Assembly (NCBI GenBank): GCA_016584305.1
Contig: JACEEZ010020216.1
Coordinates: 61,192-125,191, forward strand
DNA length: 64,000 nt
DNA from: Chionoecetes opilio
Taxonomy: Eukaryota > Arthropoda > Malacostraca > Decapoda > Majidae
Direction: 5' to 3'
Shown: positions 46,020-57,938 of the stretch, piece after piece
How positions within the stretch are numbered: position 1 is the stretch's first letter
Layout of the letters: each line of letters opens with the position of its first letter
Position numbers and translations under genes: made by a program
The notes under the pieces: generated by a model
Databases searched by the model: none
Told to the model about the DNA's origin: nothing
Seen by the model: only the letters and a program-made list of their open reading frames with translations

Positions 46020-48231
46020 TACATGCATAACTGCACTCACCTAGATGAGGAAGGCACGTCATGCTTTACAGTCACCACGGCATTGACATAGTGCTGTACA
46101 CGCCAGACCAGCATTTCGCATTTACAATTCCTAGCACACATGGGAACCGCCTTGCAGCCACACTTTATGAGTTCTCTACGAGCCACAGCAGCAGCTGGAA
46201 GCGTGGTCCAGATGGGATGCCACCCAGTGTCTGACTTGGACCAACCGAAACCATCTGGGCTAGGGGCAGCAATGACTGGTTTCAGACTCTCTGCCCAGAT
46301 ACTGGCCTGGTACACACATCGGTTGACATGTTGGAGCAGTGCATTCTGTGTTGGTGGTAGCCTTTCCATCAGTTTCACCCTGTTAGATATGACCCATGAT
46401 ATCACATTTTTCTAATTTGTCCTTTTCAGCTACTGGTATCCTTTCCTCTAACCACTGATTTTCCTCGCGTATTGCTTCACGTAGCACAGGTTCAGGTTCA
46501 GCGTCTTCTATAGCTGCTGCCTCTGTGACATTGACAGTGACTGTGTTGCAAGCGACAGCTGGAACTATTCGATAATTATCTGGAAGGGATAAGTTTCTAT
46601 TAGGGATATAGTAGGGATATTCTAGTTTGGGCCTGTGGTGGTATTTTGATGGGCTCTCTACTCGTTCCTTGGTTATTCTCTGCAGGAAACTGGAACACAC
46701 TGATACTCGTGCCGTGGAATGATCCTTCAGCTGTTTGTGATGTTGGATTGTGATCCAGATTATCTAGCGCCCCTGCTGTGAACACACCGTCAAGGACTTG
46801 CACAGGGCATACCAAACCCTCCTCTTGGTATCGTTCACACACTGCATTTGTCAGCCAGTCTTCCACCTCTAACACTCTTTCATAGCTGACGCTGATTCCG
46901 AGTTCATGGAGATGAGTCAACATTTTCTTGCTCCGGGTTTGAGTGTGGACACTCAACCCTATGTACAAGGGAAGCAGTGGTTCTTTGGTCTTTTGGTGGC
47001 GTGGTTTCTCTGCTACTTTGGGCTTTTCTTTGGAATTGAATCTAATCAGCTGGCATATTGTCAGACATGCTTGTGAATTTCTTGCTGTCTGCTCCTTGAT
47101 GTTTGATCCATATAATAACATGGAGATCAAGACCTTGAGAGAATTTGGCACTGAATCATCTTGGCAGTCTGGGGTGAGACTTCCATCAAATGTACGGAAT
47201 TTTGTCCTGGAGATTTCTTGTCGTATTACCTTTGCCACGTGTACCATTGAGAGAGCGTCTTTCTCAAAATCACAAGAGTTCAACTCCTCTTTCAAGAGCT
47301 TTTGAAGGCCTTCATTAAAAACAAGGACTGTTTGCTTGCCAACTGATTGTTCCTGACACTGATCCTGGTAATGACCCAGAAGTGTTTTTTTCAGTCGTGT
47401 CTTATTCACCTGTTTCTCATACCCCAAGGCTGCAAAGCGAGTTACACACATTTTGTGCAGATCTGCTAATGGAAATATTTACTCTCCCTCCTCGACATTC
47501 GTTTCAATGAAAGATATTATTTCTGCGAATACCCTCGAGTCTGTCATTGATTGATCAGTTGAATCCGATAATTTAGCCTGAGATCGTTTGTAACTTCTGT
47601 ATCGAACGCGGAATGCATCCATGCATTGTTTGTGATACTTTGCTTCAATAGCAACAAGATCCCCACCCGCAATAGTAGCTAAAAAATCAGTATCCTGTAG
47701 TGCTTCTGCTTGTTCTCGCAGTGTTTTGTCTAGTCCTAAAGTTGCACAACTGTGAAGCACACCATCTGACTTCTTGCAAAATATACACATGTTGCAACAC
47801 TTGAGTTCATCGGGTAGAGATACCCGTTTGGACTTTCTTTGTCCAGTACTAGCACCATCGCCAGAGTGGTCAACATTCCTCTTTCTAGCATTTCTCTCCT
47901 GTGCCCTTAGCAGTTTTGATTTGGCAAATAACAAATGACATTTTTTATGCCACTTGGGCACAATTTACATTGAGATCGTTTGCAGTCACATCATCATCGA
48001 AACAAATACAGACAGGCAATGATTTCTGTTCTTTAAACCCCTGTACATTTTTCATGAAGTCCTCGTATGCTTGTGAACCTTTGCCATCCTGTTGTGTTGC
48101 AGGACACTTTAAAGCACCATCTACTATACCGCATATAATGCACTTAGACCAATCCATGTTGTGTCGAAGATTGAAATGCAAACTCTCCTCTACTTGCCTG
48201 GGCTGATTTCAGTCCTCAACCAGGAAGCACC
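46020..48231 (-). pseudogene. Cys-rich transposon protein gene of element B (internal deletion)
   Basis: A 3' splice site (CTGTTTCAG, acceptor at 48232) precedes ATG at 48157, giving MDWSKCIICGIVDGALKC. After a frameshift (about 47950) come NMCIFCKKSDGVLHSC and VAIEAKYHKQCMDAF, the AxYHxxC motif (47650-47600). A stop at 47479 precedes a long segment (47451-46600) with PLYIGLSVHTQTRSKKML, VSYERVLEVEDWLTNAVC and NLDHNPTSQTAEGSFHGTSI. From 46405 the C-terminus reads LPPTQNALLQHVNRCVYQAS, then IKCGCKAVPMCARNCKCE. Relatives have several hundred residues between these last parts, so a deletion at about 46390 is likely. I know the blocks only from unnamed invertebrate proteins. Role inferred: transposition. 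Confidence 0.65.
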
Positions 48232-48427
48232 CTGAAACAGAAAAACGCACACCATCAGCAATGCTGTTAGTAACTACACTACAGTACGTACAGTACGTAT
48301 AACTACAAGCCGTACAGTATGATACAACCCCGTACACTCAGCCCCCGATGCCTTTAAATTTTATGTATCCCATTCATGATGCCGACTGAAACGTCTGGTA
48401 AAAATAAACTGCCACCTGAAATGACAG

Positions 48428-48600
48428 TACTACCCCATTTTGACCTTTGACCTTGACCTGACCATGACCTTGACCTTTAAAATCGGGTATCCCCCTTCCA
48501 AAAATGTTTGTATTGACCTAAACCATGCATGTACCAAATTTGGTGCTTTGGGCCAGCGTGTAACGATTTGGTTATTTTTTGGCCATAAGCCACCCCACTA
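48428..48600 (-). repeat. Element B right terminal inverted repeat
   Basis: Complement of 45582-45745, ending CACCCCACTA. Contains TGACCTTGACCTGACC, the complement of the AGGTCA array. Confidence 0.85.
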
Positions 48601-48603
48601 TAG

Positions 48604-49324
48604 GGGCAGGATCATCCAGCAACGGAGGTAGTATCTCTTGCTACTACCCACTCTCCCACTACCTACTGTAGATACTACCCACCCTTACTACGTATCCAGC
48701 AAGCCTCCCTCGGTAGGTAGTAAAAGGGTAGGAAGGCTCTGACTGGCATGGGCGAGTAATGACGTTATTAAACTCGTCATCAGTCACCAGCCAATGAGAA
48801 ACTGTTTTTTAAAACTTCTCGACCAATCACAAGCCAATGAGACTTATTTGCGGGCAAGAATGGCATGCTAGGCACGAGACCGCCTTCTCCTCTCGCTGCC
48901 CAGTCATCTCAACATAATTTTTTTCGTTTTAGTTTTTAATGCATGAGTTTTAACCGGATCCCCACTTTAGGAGGTTTAGAAGGAGGCTCCGGTTTTAAAG
49001 AGTTTTAATGTATCAGATAGTAATATATATAAGGAAGGAGCCTGTGTTGTTTGTGATTTAGTGGTACTAGGTCTGTATGTGGGTTAAAATAGTGAATATT
49101 AGTGTTACAGTGTGGCCCCGGCAAGAATGTTTCCCCGCCACTCACTGCCCCCTCACCTCAACTCCTTTAAATCACCCTTATTTAAGTTGACACGCGGTGC
49201 TATACTGACCTAAATAATGACACGTGTATAGAACAGCTCACTACGATGTATAATAACGAGTAATTGACGTAAAAATAAGCAATACCTTTAACAGCCTTTA
49301 ATACCTTTAATAAATAGCAATATT
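48604..49324. promoter_or_regulatory. Unassigned DNA with CCAAT cluster and TATA-like site
   Basis: No coding frame recognised. Three CCAAT boxes (48791, 48823, 48834) are followed by TATATATAAGG at about 49023. Spacing is wider than in a classical promoter. It could be a host or transposon promoter, or chance in AT-rich DNA. Confidence 0.25.
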
Positions 49325-49346
49325 GTGTGTGTGTGTGCGTGTGTGT

Positions 49347-49439
<93 letters not shown>

Positions 49440-49448
49440 CGTGTGTGT
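49325..49448. repeat. (TG)n microsatellite
   Basis: About 120 bp of GT with a few GC and AT interruptions. Val-Cys and Thr-His frames are artefacts. Confidence 0.98.
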
Positions 49449-49695
49449 CATTACCTCCGCCAACGAAGTTGGAGGGGTTATGTTTTCACCCCGATCTGTC
49501 TGTCTGTCTGTTTGTTAGTGTACAGGATTTCTCAAAAAGTTAGAAATAGATTTGGATCAAACTCGGTATACCAAGTCTATTTGGTATAAGAAAGAACTGG
49601 TTTAATTTTGGATGAAATCTATTGACAACTGTTGCCATGGCAGCCAATTGATGAAATATTCGGCCGGAGGTATGCGCTCATACTGAGTGCATATA
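49449..49695 (+). repeat. Interspersed CCTCCGCCAACGAAG repeat
   Basis: Starts CATTACCTCCGCCAACGAAG, has a CTGTCTGTCTGTTTGTT core and ends GGAGGTATGCGCTC. A related end (ATATTCGGGCGGAGGTAGCGCTC) occurs at 50511-50533 beyond the Helitron. I recall this repeat type as widespread in marine invertebrates; origin unclear, probably a MITE. Confidence 0.6.
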
Positions 49696-49703
49696 TATAT
49701 ATA

Positions 49704-50356
49704 CTAGCCGCAAAGCCGCCCTCCGGGAGGACTTTTTGGCTAGCTCCTGCGGAGGGCTATTGGTGGGCCATCGGCCCACCACCTGTGTTTGGTGGGCCGA
49801 ACCAAACACAGACTCTATAGATAGCCCCTTCTAACTTTCCTGAAATCATGGATGTAGAAATGTATGTATTAACGCCTTACCCATCACCCCCCACCCATTC
49901 ACTCACCCATTACCCATCACCCCCCACCCATTCAGTCACCCATTACCCATCACCACACACCCATTCACTCACCCATTACCCATCACCCCCCACCTATTCC
50001 CTCACCCATCACCCATCATCCCCAACCCATCACCCCCACCCATTCACTCACCCATCACCCCACACCCATTACCCATCACCCCACCCATTCACTCACCCAT
50101 TACCCATCACCCTACGTCAAGGTTTCCTCAATTCTCGCAACCCACATTTTTTTTTCACAATTCTCGCTAATAGGCTGCTAAAAAAAAGAAAATAAAAAGT
50201 GATCCGATCATCTAATAAGTGGGCTTATAATGTACCCCTGGTCGAGCTGGTTCCAAAACTGTGCCATATGATGGGATTGTGCCACGGGGGGCGGCACCTA
50301 TCGCGGACACACACACACACACACACAGACACACTTTCGCTATATAATTATTATAT
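49704..50356 (-). mobile_element. Non-autonomous Helitron, copy 2
   Basis: Inverted relative of 60409-61120. The 3' terminus (minus strand) is CTAG at 49707-49704 after the GGCTTTGCGG spacer and a hairpin (CTCCCGGAGGG). The 5' part (about 50356) has GCGAAAGTGTGTCTGTG. The 5' TC is blurred by (TA)n. The interior carries a CACCCATTACCCATCACCCC minisatellite. No Rep/helicase gene. Confidence 0.8.
49870..50115. repeat. Minisatellite within Helitron copy 2
   Basis: Variable units of CACCCATTACCCATCACC and CCCACCCATTCACT. The complementary array in the other Helitron is at 60680-60935. Confidence 0.93.
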
Positions 50357-50362
50357 ATATAT

Positions 50363-50443
<81 letters not shown>

Positions 50444-50500
50444 TATAATAATTATATTAGTCATATATATATATATAATATATATATATATATATACGTA
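50346..50500. repeat. (TA)n microsatellite
   Basis: About 150 bp of TA/ATA at the 5' end of the minus-strand Helitron. Confidence 0.95.
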
Positions 50501-50559
50501 TATTTGATTAAATATTCGGGCGGAGGTAGCGCTCTACTGAGGCCCCCCCCCCCCTCCCC

Positions 50560-50796
50560 TAGTTTACCAATGGTTTGTCCACGCGAGCGGCTCGCGAGCT
50601 CGTGTTATACCTTCGGGGCGAAACTCGGAGCTCATTATTACGATAGTGTAATGCGGGACTCACACACAACCACCCATCCTGTAAGGGGGACAGTAACCAC
50701 CGAATTTAATGTGGAAACATCCCGGGCTTACGAGCGGGCGGGGATCGACACGTACCACAGAATGCGCGGCACGTCTAACCACCAAGCCGTCAGGGG

Positions 50797-50800
<4 letters not shown>
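50560..50800 (-). mobile_element. Possible tRNA-derived SINE (family S3)
   Basis: The minus strand reads GGCTTGGTGGTTAGACGTG (box A-like) and GTGTCGATCCCCGC (box B-like) about 35 bp apart at 50790-50735. The body extends to about 50560. One copy only; the right end abuts (TG)n/(GA)n DNA. Confidence 0.5.
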
Positions 50801-51628
<828 letters not shown>

Positions 51629-51630
<2 letters not shown>

Positions 51631-52284
51631 ACGAGTATAATCATAATGAGTCAACACATTAAACTACAGTGTGTGTATATTTATTGAAAAAATATCAGCA
51701 GGTGTAGCGACAGTTCTATTTTGTGGAACTAACAGCAGCAGAATATGAGGTGCATTTCTTACACGTTAAGTCACGTCAATGTCCCATCTTCTTCCCCTCC
51801 ACATCGATACAAATAAGAAAAACAAGTCGTTAAAAAGAAACATATAACTCCAAAAATGCAGACATAAAAATAAACATACACTAAAGGAAATAAGCAGGTG
51901 GCCATGGAAGTTACGAATAGAGAGCGTAAGACCTCACTGCCACACCATCACAAAACTGTATTATATACGCTCCGCACTCTGCACCCCTTCACTTTCCCCA
52001 CTAATCGTTCCTTCCTTCCTGCTCTTGTTACTCTTTTCCCTGAGCTAACGCTATCTTAACACAGAAGGACTGAGCGATTAGAGAATGAATCTTCCCCAGT
52101 GGGCCGTCCCGAGGCGCGTGCTGCGATTTTCAACTTATACGTATATTTGTTAGAACGTATTTTTGTTGTTATTTATCATTTACATGCAGAATATATCGTT
52201 GTTATTTTAGATAATAATGTTTTACAGTCTTTTACAACATCAGTAGGTAGTGCAGATTCGGCAGAACAAAAATAAATCCGTAAT
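51629..52284. other. Unassigned DNA
   Basis: No feature recognised. The last part may be the 5' end of the family B LINE. Confidence 0.5.
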
Positions 52285-52550
52285 ATTATTGTTTCAGGCA
52301 TCTTCAATAGTATCAGTGCGCCACGTGCTTTCTATAACAGTGCCTACAACGCAAATAGCTGTCTTAAAACCCTTTGTTCGGAAGAAGGCGTTGACTTTGC
52401 AAACATCTGGTATGCTTTCTATCGACAACCAGTCCTCTTCAAGGAAGATGGTTTACACCTAATCAATATAAATGGTTTACACCTAAAATGACCCTAATGG
52501 CTGGGTCAGTTCGGTTTGGCAGAAAGTTAAGCACAGCAGTTACTAGTTTC
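52285..52550 (+). pseudogene. ORF1 of LINE family B, SGNH/esterase-like end
   Basis: One frame reads IIVSGIFNSISAPRAFYNSA, then CLKTLCSEEGVDFANIWYAF and FKEDGLHL, with a duplicated short DGLHL/NGLHL region at 52450-52485 and VRFGRKLSTAV-like residues after a shift. CR1-group LINEs often carry an ORF1 esterase with a C-terminal DxxH, here D-G-L-H. The upstream GDS block is not visible. Confidence 0.6.
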
Positions 52551-52699
52551 TGGTTTAAAAACGGTAAGCAAACTCTAGTACTCTCTCCGGCGTAAGTCAT
52601 AGTATTGACCATCGAACTTATCCTCTCTGACGTAAATGCCCGGCCCTACGATGCGACCTCGAATCGAAATATCGTAAAAGCCTGTATGTTCATTGCAGG

Positions 52700-53620
52700 A
52701 AGCATCAGAAAAAAATGGTCACACCTCCAAACACTTGCTGCGCCCATGAATATCATTTTATTGGCATATCAAAATCCTGGTTGAACACTACAAATAAGTC
52801 ATTTTATTCTGAATATAATTTACCTGATTATTCATTGTTTAGCTATGAAAGGGCGAATAGAACAGGCGGAGGTACGTATTTACTATACGTATACGATATA
52901 CATATCTACTCTACAAAACCTTCTTCTTCAATGACACGCAACTATCTCCTTCTTCTACAATGAACATTCTTGGACTATCCTTTACTAAACATCTATACTG
53001 GAAATCTCACATATCATCTCTTGCTAAAAAGCTTCTAAGAAGTTAAGTGTCCTGTGGCTTCTGTGTCCATTTTGTTCACCCTCCCAGTTGCTTGCTCTGT
53101 ACAAGGGCCTTATCTGCCCATGTATGGAGTATGACTCACATGTATGGGGGGAATCCAATCATACAGCTCTCCTAAACAGGGTTTAGTCAAAAAGCCTTGG
53201 CCAGACCTTTGTAATGTAAAAAAGGGAAAAGTAATGAGTTCGATTGAGTCATCTTTGGTGATTTCAACCTAGCCATTCATTCCTGGAGGAATGCTGTCCG
53301 CTAAACCGCTAAACTCTCATTCGAATCACGACATCTACAGCGATTTACTAGAAAGCTCACTAACTCAGCATGTTCACAAATCCATGAGAGGTGACAACAT
53401 GTTGGACCTTGTTTTTTCGACAAATGCCGATTTGGTAAAGAATGTGACAATTGGCCCTGAGTTTGGCACTAGCGATCATAGAATTGTGTCCATTGATAAC
53501 AATCTCGAAGTGTACAGGGAAAGCATTAGCGATGTACAAATGTTCCTCTATAGACAAGGTAACTTGAAAAGACTTAAGGACGATTTTATCAGAAACAGAT
53601 TGGAGCGTGTTATCAAATAA
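52700..53620 (+). pseudogene. Endonuclease of LINE family B
   Basis: YHFIGISKSWLN (52750-52790; Lys-Ser at the usual Glu site, ET to KS), then after the inserted LINE fragment the GDFN block (GTGATTTCAACC, 53257), SLTQHVHKSMRGDNMLDLVF (53360-53412) and FGTSDHRIVS (53461-53490) with the terminal SDH. CR1-type endonuclease order. Dead because of the insertion and shifts. Confidence 0.8.
52905..53215 (+). mobile_element. LINE fragment (Jockey-like RT C-terminus) inside family B LINE
   Basis: NILGLSFTKHLYWKSHISSL, AKKLL, then LCTRALSAHVWSMTHMYGG resemble the post-RT region of Jockey-type LINEs (LGI-W--HI--L-K, then LY-GLI-P---Y-SH-WGG). It interrupts the family B endonuclease between the ET-like and GDFN blocks. 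Confidence 0.65.
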
Positions 53621-53699
53621 ATCGAATATAGACGAATCATGGGGGATAGTTAACAATATCTTGAATACGTAGTACTGTAAAGTCTTGTGTTTCAGTCGG

Positions 53700-55675
53700 T
53701 ATAAGACGTTCACGTAATAATATAATAATATGGATAAAACAAAGTGGTAGAACAGCCAAATTGAATCTGGGCTTTTACAGAAAAAACGGACCTACTGTAA
53801 ATACTTGTCATCTCAAAATGAAAATGATAAAATAGAATTCGAAAGACTACGGCAGGATACGAAAAATTGATAAAGAAAAGTAAGAAAGACCTTGAATAAT
53901 ATATTGCAAGTATCAGTAAATCTAACCCCAAAGAATATTTATGTTGTGTGCGCAAGAAGAAAGTTATCACAGCGAACAAACATAGGTCCCCTTTCCCCTG
54001 AAAACGGTAAACATACTACAAACAAAATATATATAGCTGAAGTGTTAAATGATTACTTTGCTTCAGTTTTTTACCGTTGAATATATAAATGGACTGGAAA
54101 AAGTGGGCTGCGAATAAAGTAACTTAATTCCATTGGTCAATTGCGAATTTTTTGAGGACACAATAATAGTAGCAATATAAAAACTCAGAGTTAACAAATC
54201 CCCCAGGCCAGATTGTATTACACCGCGAGTTTTAAAGGAAGCGAGGCACCAGATTTGGAAACCTCTTTCAATACTTTTTTAATAAATCCCTAAATTCCGG
54301 TAAAGTTCCTTGCGATTAGAAACTTGCAAATGCTTGCTTTTCCAATACAGAAAAAAGAGGTGATTTGGCGCAATCGAGAAACTATAGATCGATCAGCCTC
54401 ACATCCGTTGTCTGCAAATTAATGGAAACTGTAATACGAGACAATGCGGTAAATTCATTAGAAGAAAATAATCTGTTCAAAAGCTCCCGCCATGGCTTTC
54501 GTAATAAACGTGCTTGTCGCACATATTTGCAAGAATTGTTAATGACGTATACAACACGTTCGACGAGACTAAAGCAGTTGATGTAATATATCGTGACTTT
54601 CAAAACGCGGTTGACAAAGTACCCCATAAGTGTTTATTTAAGAAATTAAAGTCGCACGGCATAACTAGAAATGTTTTCATTTGGCTTGAAGACTGGCTTT
54701 CTGAAGGAAAGCAGTGCGTCGTAATTAATGGAAGAGAATCTAGCTTGTGAGACGTTATAAGTGGTGTACCGCACGGATCTGTGCTAGGTCCTGTACTTTT
54801 ATTAATCTATGTAAACGATATTGACGATGACCTCACCTGCAAGATATCTAAGTTTACGGACGATACTAAAATAACGAATAAAGTAATCACAACTGCTGAT
54901 AAGATGCAACTGTAATCTAACCTTGATAGCTCAGTTAGTTGGGCAAATAAGTGGCAGATGAAATTTTAATACCGATAAGTGTAAAGTTTTGCATAAATGT
55001 AATAATACCGATCAAATTAACTACTCAATGGACAGACGTGAAATATCCAATGTTATCGAAGAAAAAGACTTGGGGATTATTATAAGTAACGACTTCAAAC
55101 CCAGTAAACATTGTTTAGAAATTGTTAAGTGGGTTAACATATTAACTGGTCTCATGGGAAGAACTTTGGAATATAAGTCTGAAAATGTTATTCTTACACT
55201 TTTCAATGCGATCGTGCGTCCTTATCTTGAATATTGTGTTCAGTTTTGGTTATCCCACTAGAGAAAATATATAGTCAAGCTGGAGAGAGTACGTACAAAG
55301 AAAAGTTACTAAAATGAATCCGCGCCAGAGAAACAAGTCATACGAAGAGCGACTGAAGGAACTTAACTTGTTCACATTGTAAAAAAGTAGGTTGCGAGGA
55401 AACTTAATAGAATTGTTTAAAATGTTCTATGGTTTCGATATTGTTAAGATAAACGACTATTTGAATATTGATTGGACAAGCACTACTCTTAGTAATGGAT
55501 ACAAGATCATTGGTAAACAATTTTGGTCTCACGAAACGAAACACTTCTTATTTAATAGAGCTGTTAATATTTGGAACTTTCTTCCAGCACAAGTAGTTAA
55601 TAGTAACACGTTTGAGGCGTTTAAGAACAAGCTAGATAAATACTTAGCATCAACTGCCCAACCCGATTAGGTCGG
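53700..55675 (+). pseudogene. Reverse transcriptase and tail of LINE family B
   Basis: Blocks in order: NYRSISLTSVVCKLMETVI (54380), LFKSSRHGFRNKRACRTYL (54475), IYRDFQNAVDKVPHKCLFKK (54587; first Asp kept), SGVPHGSVLGPVL (54767; PQGS reads PHGS), KFTDDTKI (54852; FADD equivalent FTDD), VRPYLEYCVQFW (55215) and the YEERLKEL, then RGNLIELFKMFYGFD region (55340-55440) typical of CR1/L2-type LINEs. Stops at 54748 and 54915 and frameshifts separate them. Confidence 0.88.
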
Positions 55676-55690
55676 CCCTACGTAATTGCT

Positions 55691-56059
55691 TTTTTCTGTA
55701 GCTATAGCTATAGTTTAGAGTATGTTTCTCCTTCAATATTTCCTAGCAAATTCCATGGCAGTTTTTCATAACTGTATTGTGTTTTGTTCTCACTTTTTTT
55801 TCCTGCCGGCCTCGGCCAGAGGGAGAGGTAGGCGGGGAGGAGCCTTCAATTTTGTTATTTTTTTACCTCTAATTCAAAGACACTATAGTGGTAGAAAATA
55901 ATCACACAGGCAACCTCGTTTGACCCAGTGGGGCTGTTGCTGTCTGTTTTTCCTTTGTATTCATTTGTATTCCTTTGTATCAGTATCCTCTAAATATGGA
56001 TAAGCATGCTATTTAATGGAAGAAAATCGATGGACAGAGTATGTAGCACAGTAGATGCA
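55691..56059. other. Family B 3' flank and unassigned DNA
   Basis: CCTGCCGGCCTCGGCCAGAG and following GC-rich bases (55803-55845) are probably the LINE 3' UTR. The rest shows nothing. Confidence 0.45.
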
Positions 56060-57715
56060 TTCCCCTCCAGGAGAAGGACTTAAGTCTTAGGGGTGCGGTG
56101 TTAAGCGTTTGGGGTGCGTGTGTTAAGTGTTAGGGGTGCATGTGTTAAGTGTTGGAGGTGCGTGTGTTAAATGTTGGGGTTGTGTGTCTTAAATTTTGGG
56201 GGTGCATGTGTTAAGTGTTGAGGGTGCATGTATTAGGTGTTGGGGGTGCATGTGTGTTGAATTTTGTAGTGCAGGTGTGAAGTGTTGGGGGTGCGTGTGT
56301 GTTTGATTTTGGGGTGCAGATGTTAAGTGGTGGGAATGCATGTGTTAAGTGATAGGTGTGCGTGTGTTAAGTGTTGGTGGTGCAGGTGTTAAGTGCTGGA
56401 GGTGGAGGTGTTAGGTGTTGGGGGTGCACGTTTGTTGAATTTTGGGGTCAAGGTGTTAAGTGTGTGGGGTGCGTGTGTTAAGTGTTGGGAATGCAGGTAA
56501 TAAGTGTTAGGGGTGCAGGTGTTAAGTGTTGGGGGTAAGTGTCTGTTAAGTGTTGGGGTGCAGGTATTAAGTGTTGGGGGTGCATGAGTGTTAAGTGTTG
56601 GGAGTGCGTGTGTTAGGTGATGGAGGAACAATGTGTTAAGTGTTAGGGGTACATGTGTTAAGTTATGGTGGTGCGTGTGTTAAGTGTTTAGGGTGCATGT
56701 GTATTATTTCAGTGTTGGGAGTGTTTGTGTTAAGTTTGTGGGTGCATGTGTGAAGTGTTGGCGGTGCATGGCTTAAGTGTTAGGGGTACAGGTGTTTAGT
56801 GTTGGGGGTGCATATGTTAAGTGTTGGGAGTGCGTGTGTTAAGTGTTGGGAGTGTGTGTTTTAAGTGTTAGGGGTGCAGGTATTAAGTGTTGGGGTGCGT
56901 ATGTTAAGTGTTGGGGTGCATGTGTTAAGTGTTGGGGTGCGTATGTTAAGTGTTGGGGTGCATGTGTTAAGTGTTGGGGGTACAGGTATTAATTGTTGGG
57001 TGCAGGTATTAAGTGTTGGAGGTGCATATGTGTTAAATGTTGGTAGTGCTTGTGTTAAGAGTTAGGGGTGCAGGTCATAAGTGTTGGGGTAGCATGTGTT
57101 CAGTGTTAGGGATACAGTTGATAATTGTTGGGGGTGCGTATGTTATTTTTTTATTTTGTTATTTCTTCTTTTTTTACGTTGGAGCCTATATCACCTGTAG
57201 GCTATTTTTTCTTTTGGGGCTCAGGTGATTGGCCCCTGCACATTCTGGAGGGCTGTGATGGTTGGCCCTTGCCCATAGAGGCGCAGGCTGGAGTTTTATA
57301 GTGACACCTGTGGTCTATTGGTGAATATCACGTTTTCTGTGATGTTCGGATCCTCAGTCAGGTTCATGCTGCCACCTGGTGCTCCCTCCGCCGCACTTGT
57401 AGTCGCATGCAGTCGAAAGAACAAGTATGCTGCATGCGGTCGTCTTCGGCCACTTGACGATGGATTTGACAGTTGTTCCTTGGTGGGACCTGCACTCGGG
57501 ACCTTGTGCTCACCTACCGGGTTCTTGTCAACCACGTTAAAGATGGCCGAAAGAGTTGCAGGATTCGAACTTGGGATATCTAGTTCACCACTCCAAGACG
57601 CTAACCACTCGGCCACCGCCTCCCCAGGTGTTGTGGGTACAAGTGTTAAATGTTGGAGGTATGTATTAATTAAGTGTTGGAGGCAAGTGTTAAGTGTTTG
57701 AGGCATGTTTTAGGT
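56060..57715. repeat. Minisatellite of about 20-24 bp units, split by a SINE
   Basis: Dozens of diverged units of GTTAAGTGTTGGGGGTGCAT. The array pauses at about 57160-57626 for a SINE and resumes GGTGTTGTGGGTACAAGTG to 57715. Open frames are repeat artefacts. Confidence 0.95.
57183..57626 (-). mobile_element. SINE family S1, copy 3 (longest)
   Basis: The right end read on the minus strand is GGCGGTGGCCGAGTGGTTAG (tRNA box A, Ser/Leu-like) and AAGTTCGAATCC (box B). The left part (GCCTATATCACCTGTAGGCT, then GAGGGCTGTGATGGTTGGCC) matches copies 1 and 2. The middle (57330-57530) is longer than in those copies, perhaps a subfamily difference or an insertion. Confidence 0.85.
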
Positions 57716-57872
57716 GGAATTTACATTTACAGTCATCAGCAATGACTGATAAGGTATTACATACTCATATAAGTGAACAAACTTTGTTGTTCTCATCATA
57801 CTCTCTGCATTGATTTTCCATCATCTTACAGCATGTTTAACCATGTTTAGAGGGTACTGATTTAGGAAGGTA
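57716..57872. other. Unassigned DNA
   Basis: No feature recognised; possibly LINE family A 5' flank. Confidence 0.4.
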
Positions 57873-57938
57873 TATAAGTGGCAATATAGTGGGACTCTTT
57901 GAGACGAGGAGGCCTGGCAGTGGCGAGATTAGCAGTGG
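57873..57938 (+). mobile_element. LINE family A, copy split by element C, left part
   Basis: ATATAGTGGGACTCTTTGAG, then GAGGCCTGGCAGTGG match the complement of 580-610 (SETRRPGSG block). It ends TGG at the element C boundary and continues at 61398. Confidence 0.85.

Larger units (their letters stand above)
45582..48600 (-). mobile_element. Element B: TIR DNA transposon with Cys-rich protein gene
   Basis: The left end TAGTGTGGTGGCTTATGGC and right end (complement TAGTGGGGTGGCTTATGGC) are inverted repeats about 160-170 bp long. TAG flanks both ends (45579-45581 and 48601-48603). A TA duplication with shorter TIRs is the alternative reading. Inside is one minus-strand gene (48231-46020). The left TIR contains an extra 142 bp direct duplication. 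Elements A and C share the terminus type and gene. Confidence 0.82.
52285..55690 (+). mobile_element. LINE family B, copy 2 (CR1-like), near full length
   Basis: ORF1 esterase-like end (52285-52550), endonuclease start (52700-52900), a foreign LINE fragment (52905-53215), endonuclease end (53250-53620), linker (to 54080), RT (54160-55260) and C-terminal region (55310-55670). Frameshifts and stops between parts. Serves as reference for the nested copy at 725-24570. Confidence 0.88.

Noticed and set aside
49200..49590. Thr-His and Val-Cys frames
   Set aside because: Artefacts of the (TG)n tract.
49870..50115. CRISPR-like regular repeats
   Set aside because: No unique spacers; variable tandem units inside a Helitron in eukaryotic DNA.
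49848..50195. Pro/His/Thr-rich frame and its counterpart at 60614-61039
   Set aside because: Translation of the Helitron minisatellites.
56865..57228. VLSVGV-repeat frame
   Set aside because: Translation of the minisatellite; periodicity follows the DNA repeat.
57360..57701. 136 aa minus and 127 aa plus frames
   Set aside because: Lie inside SINE S1 and minisatellite; no independent support.
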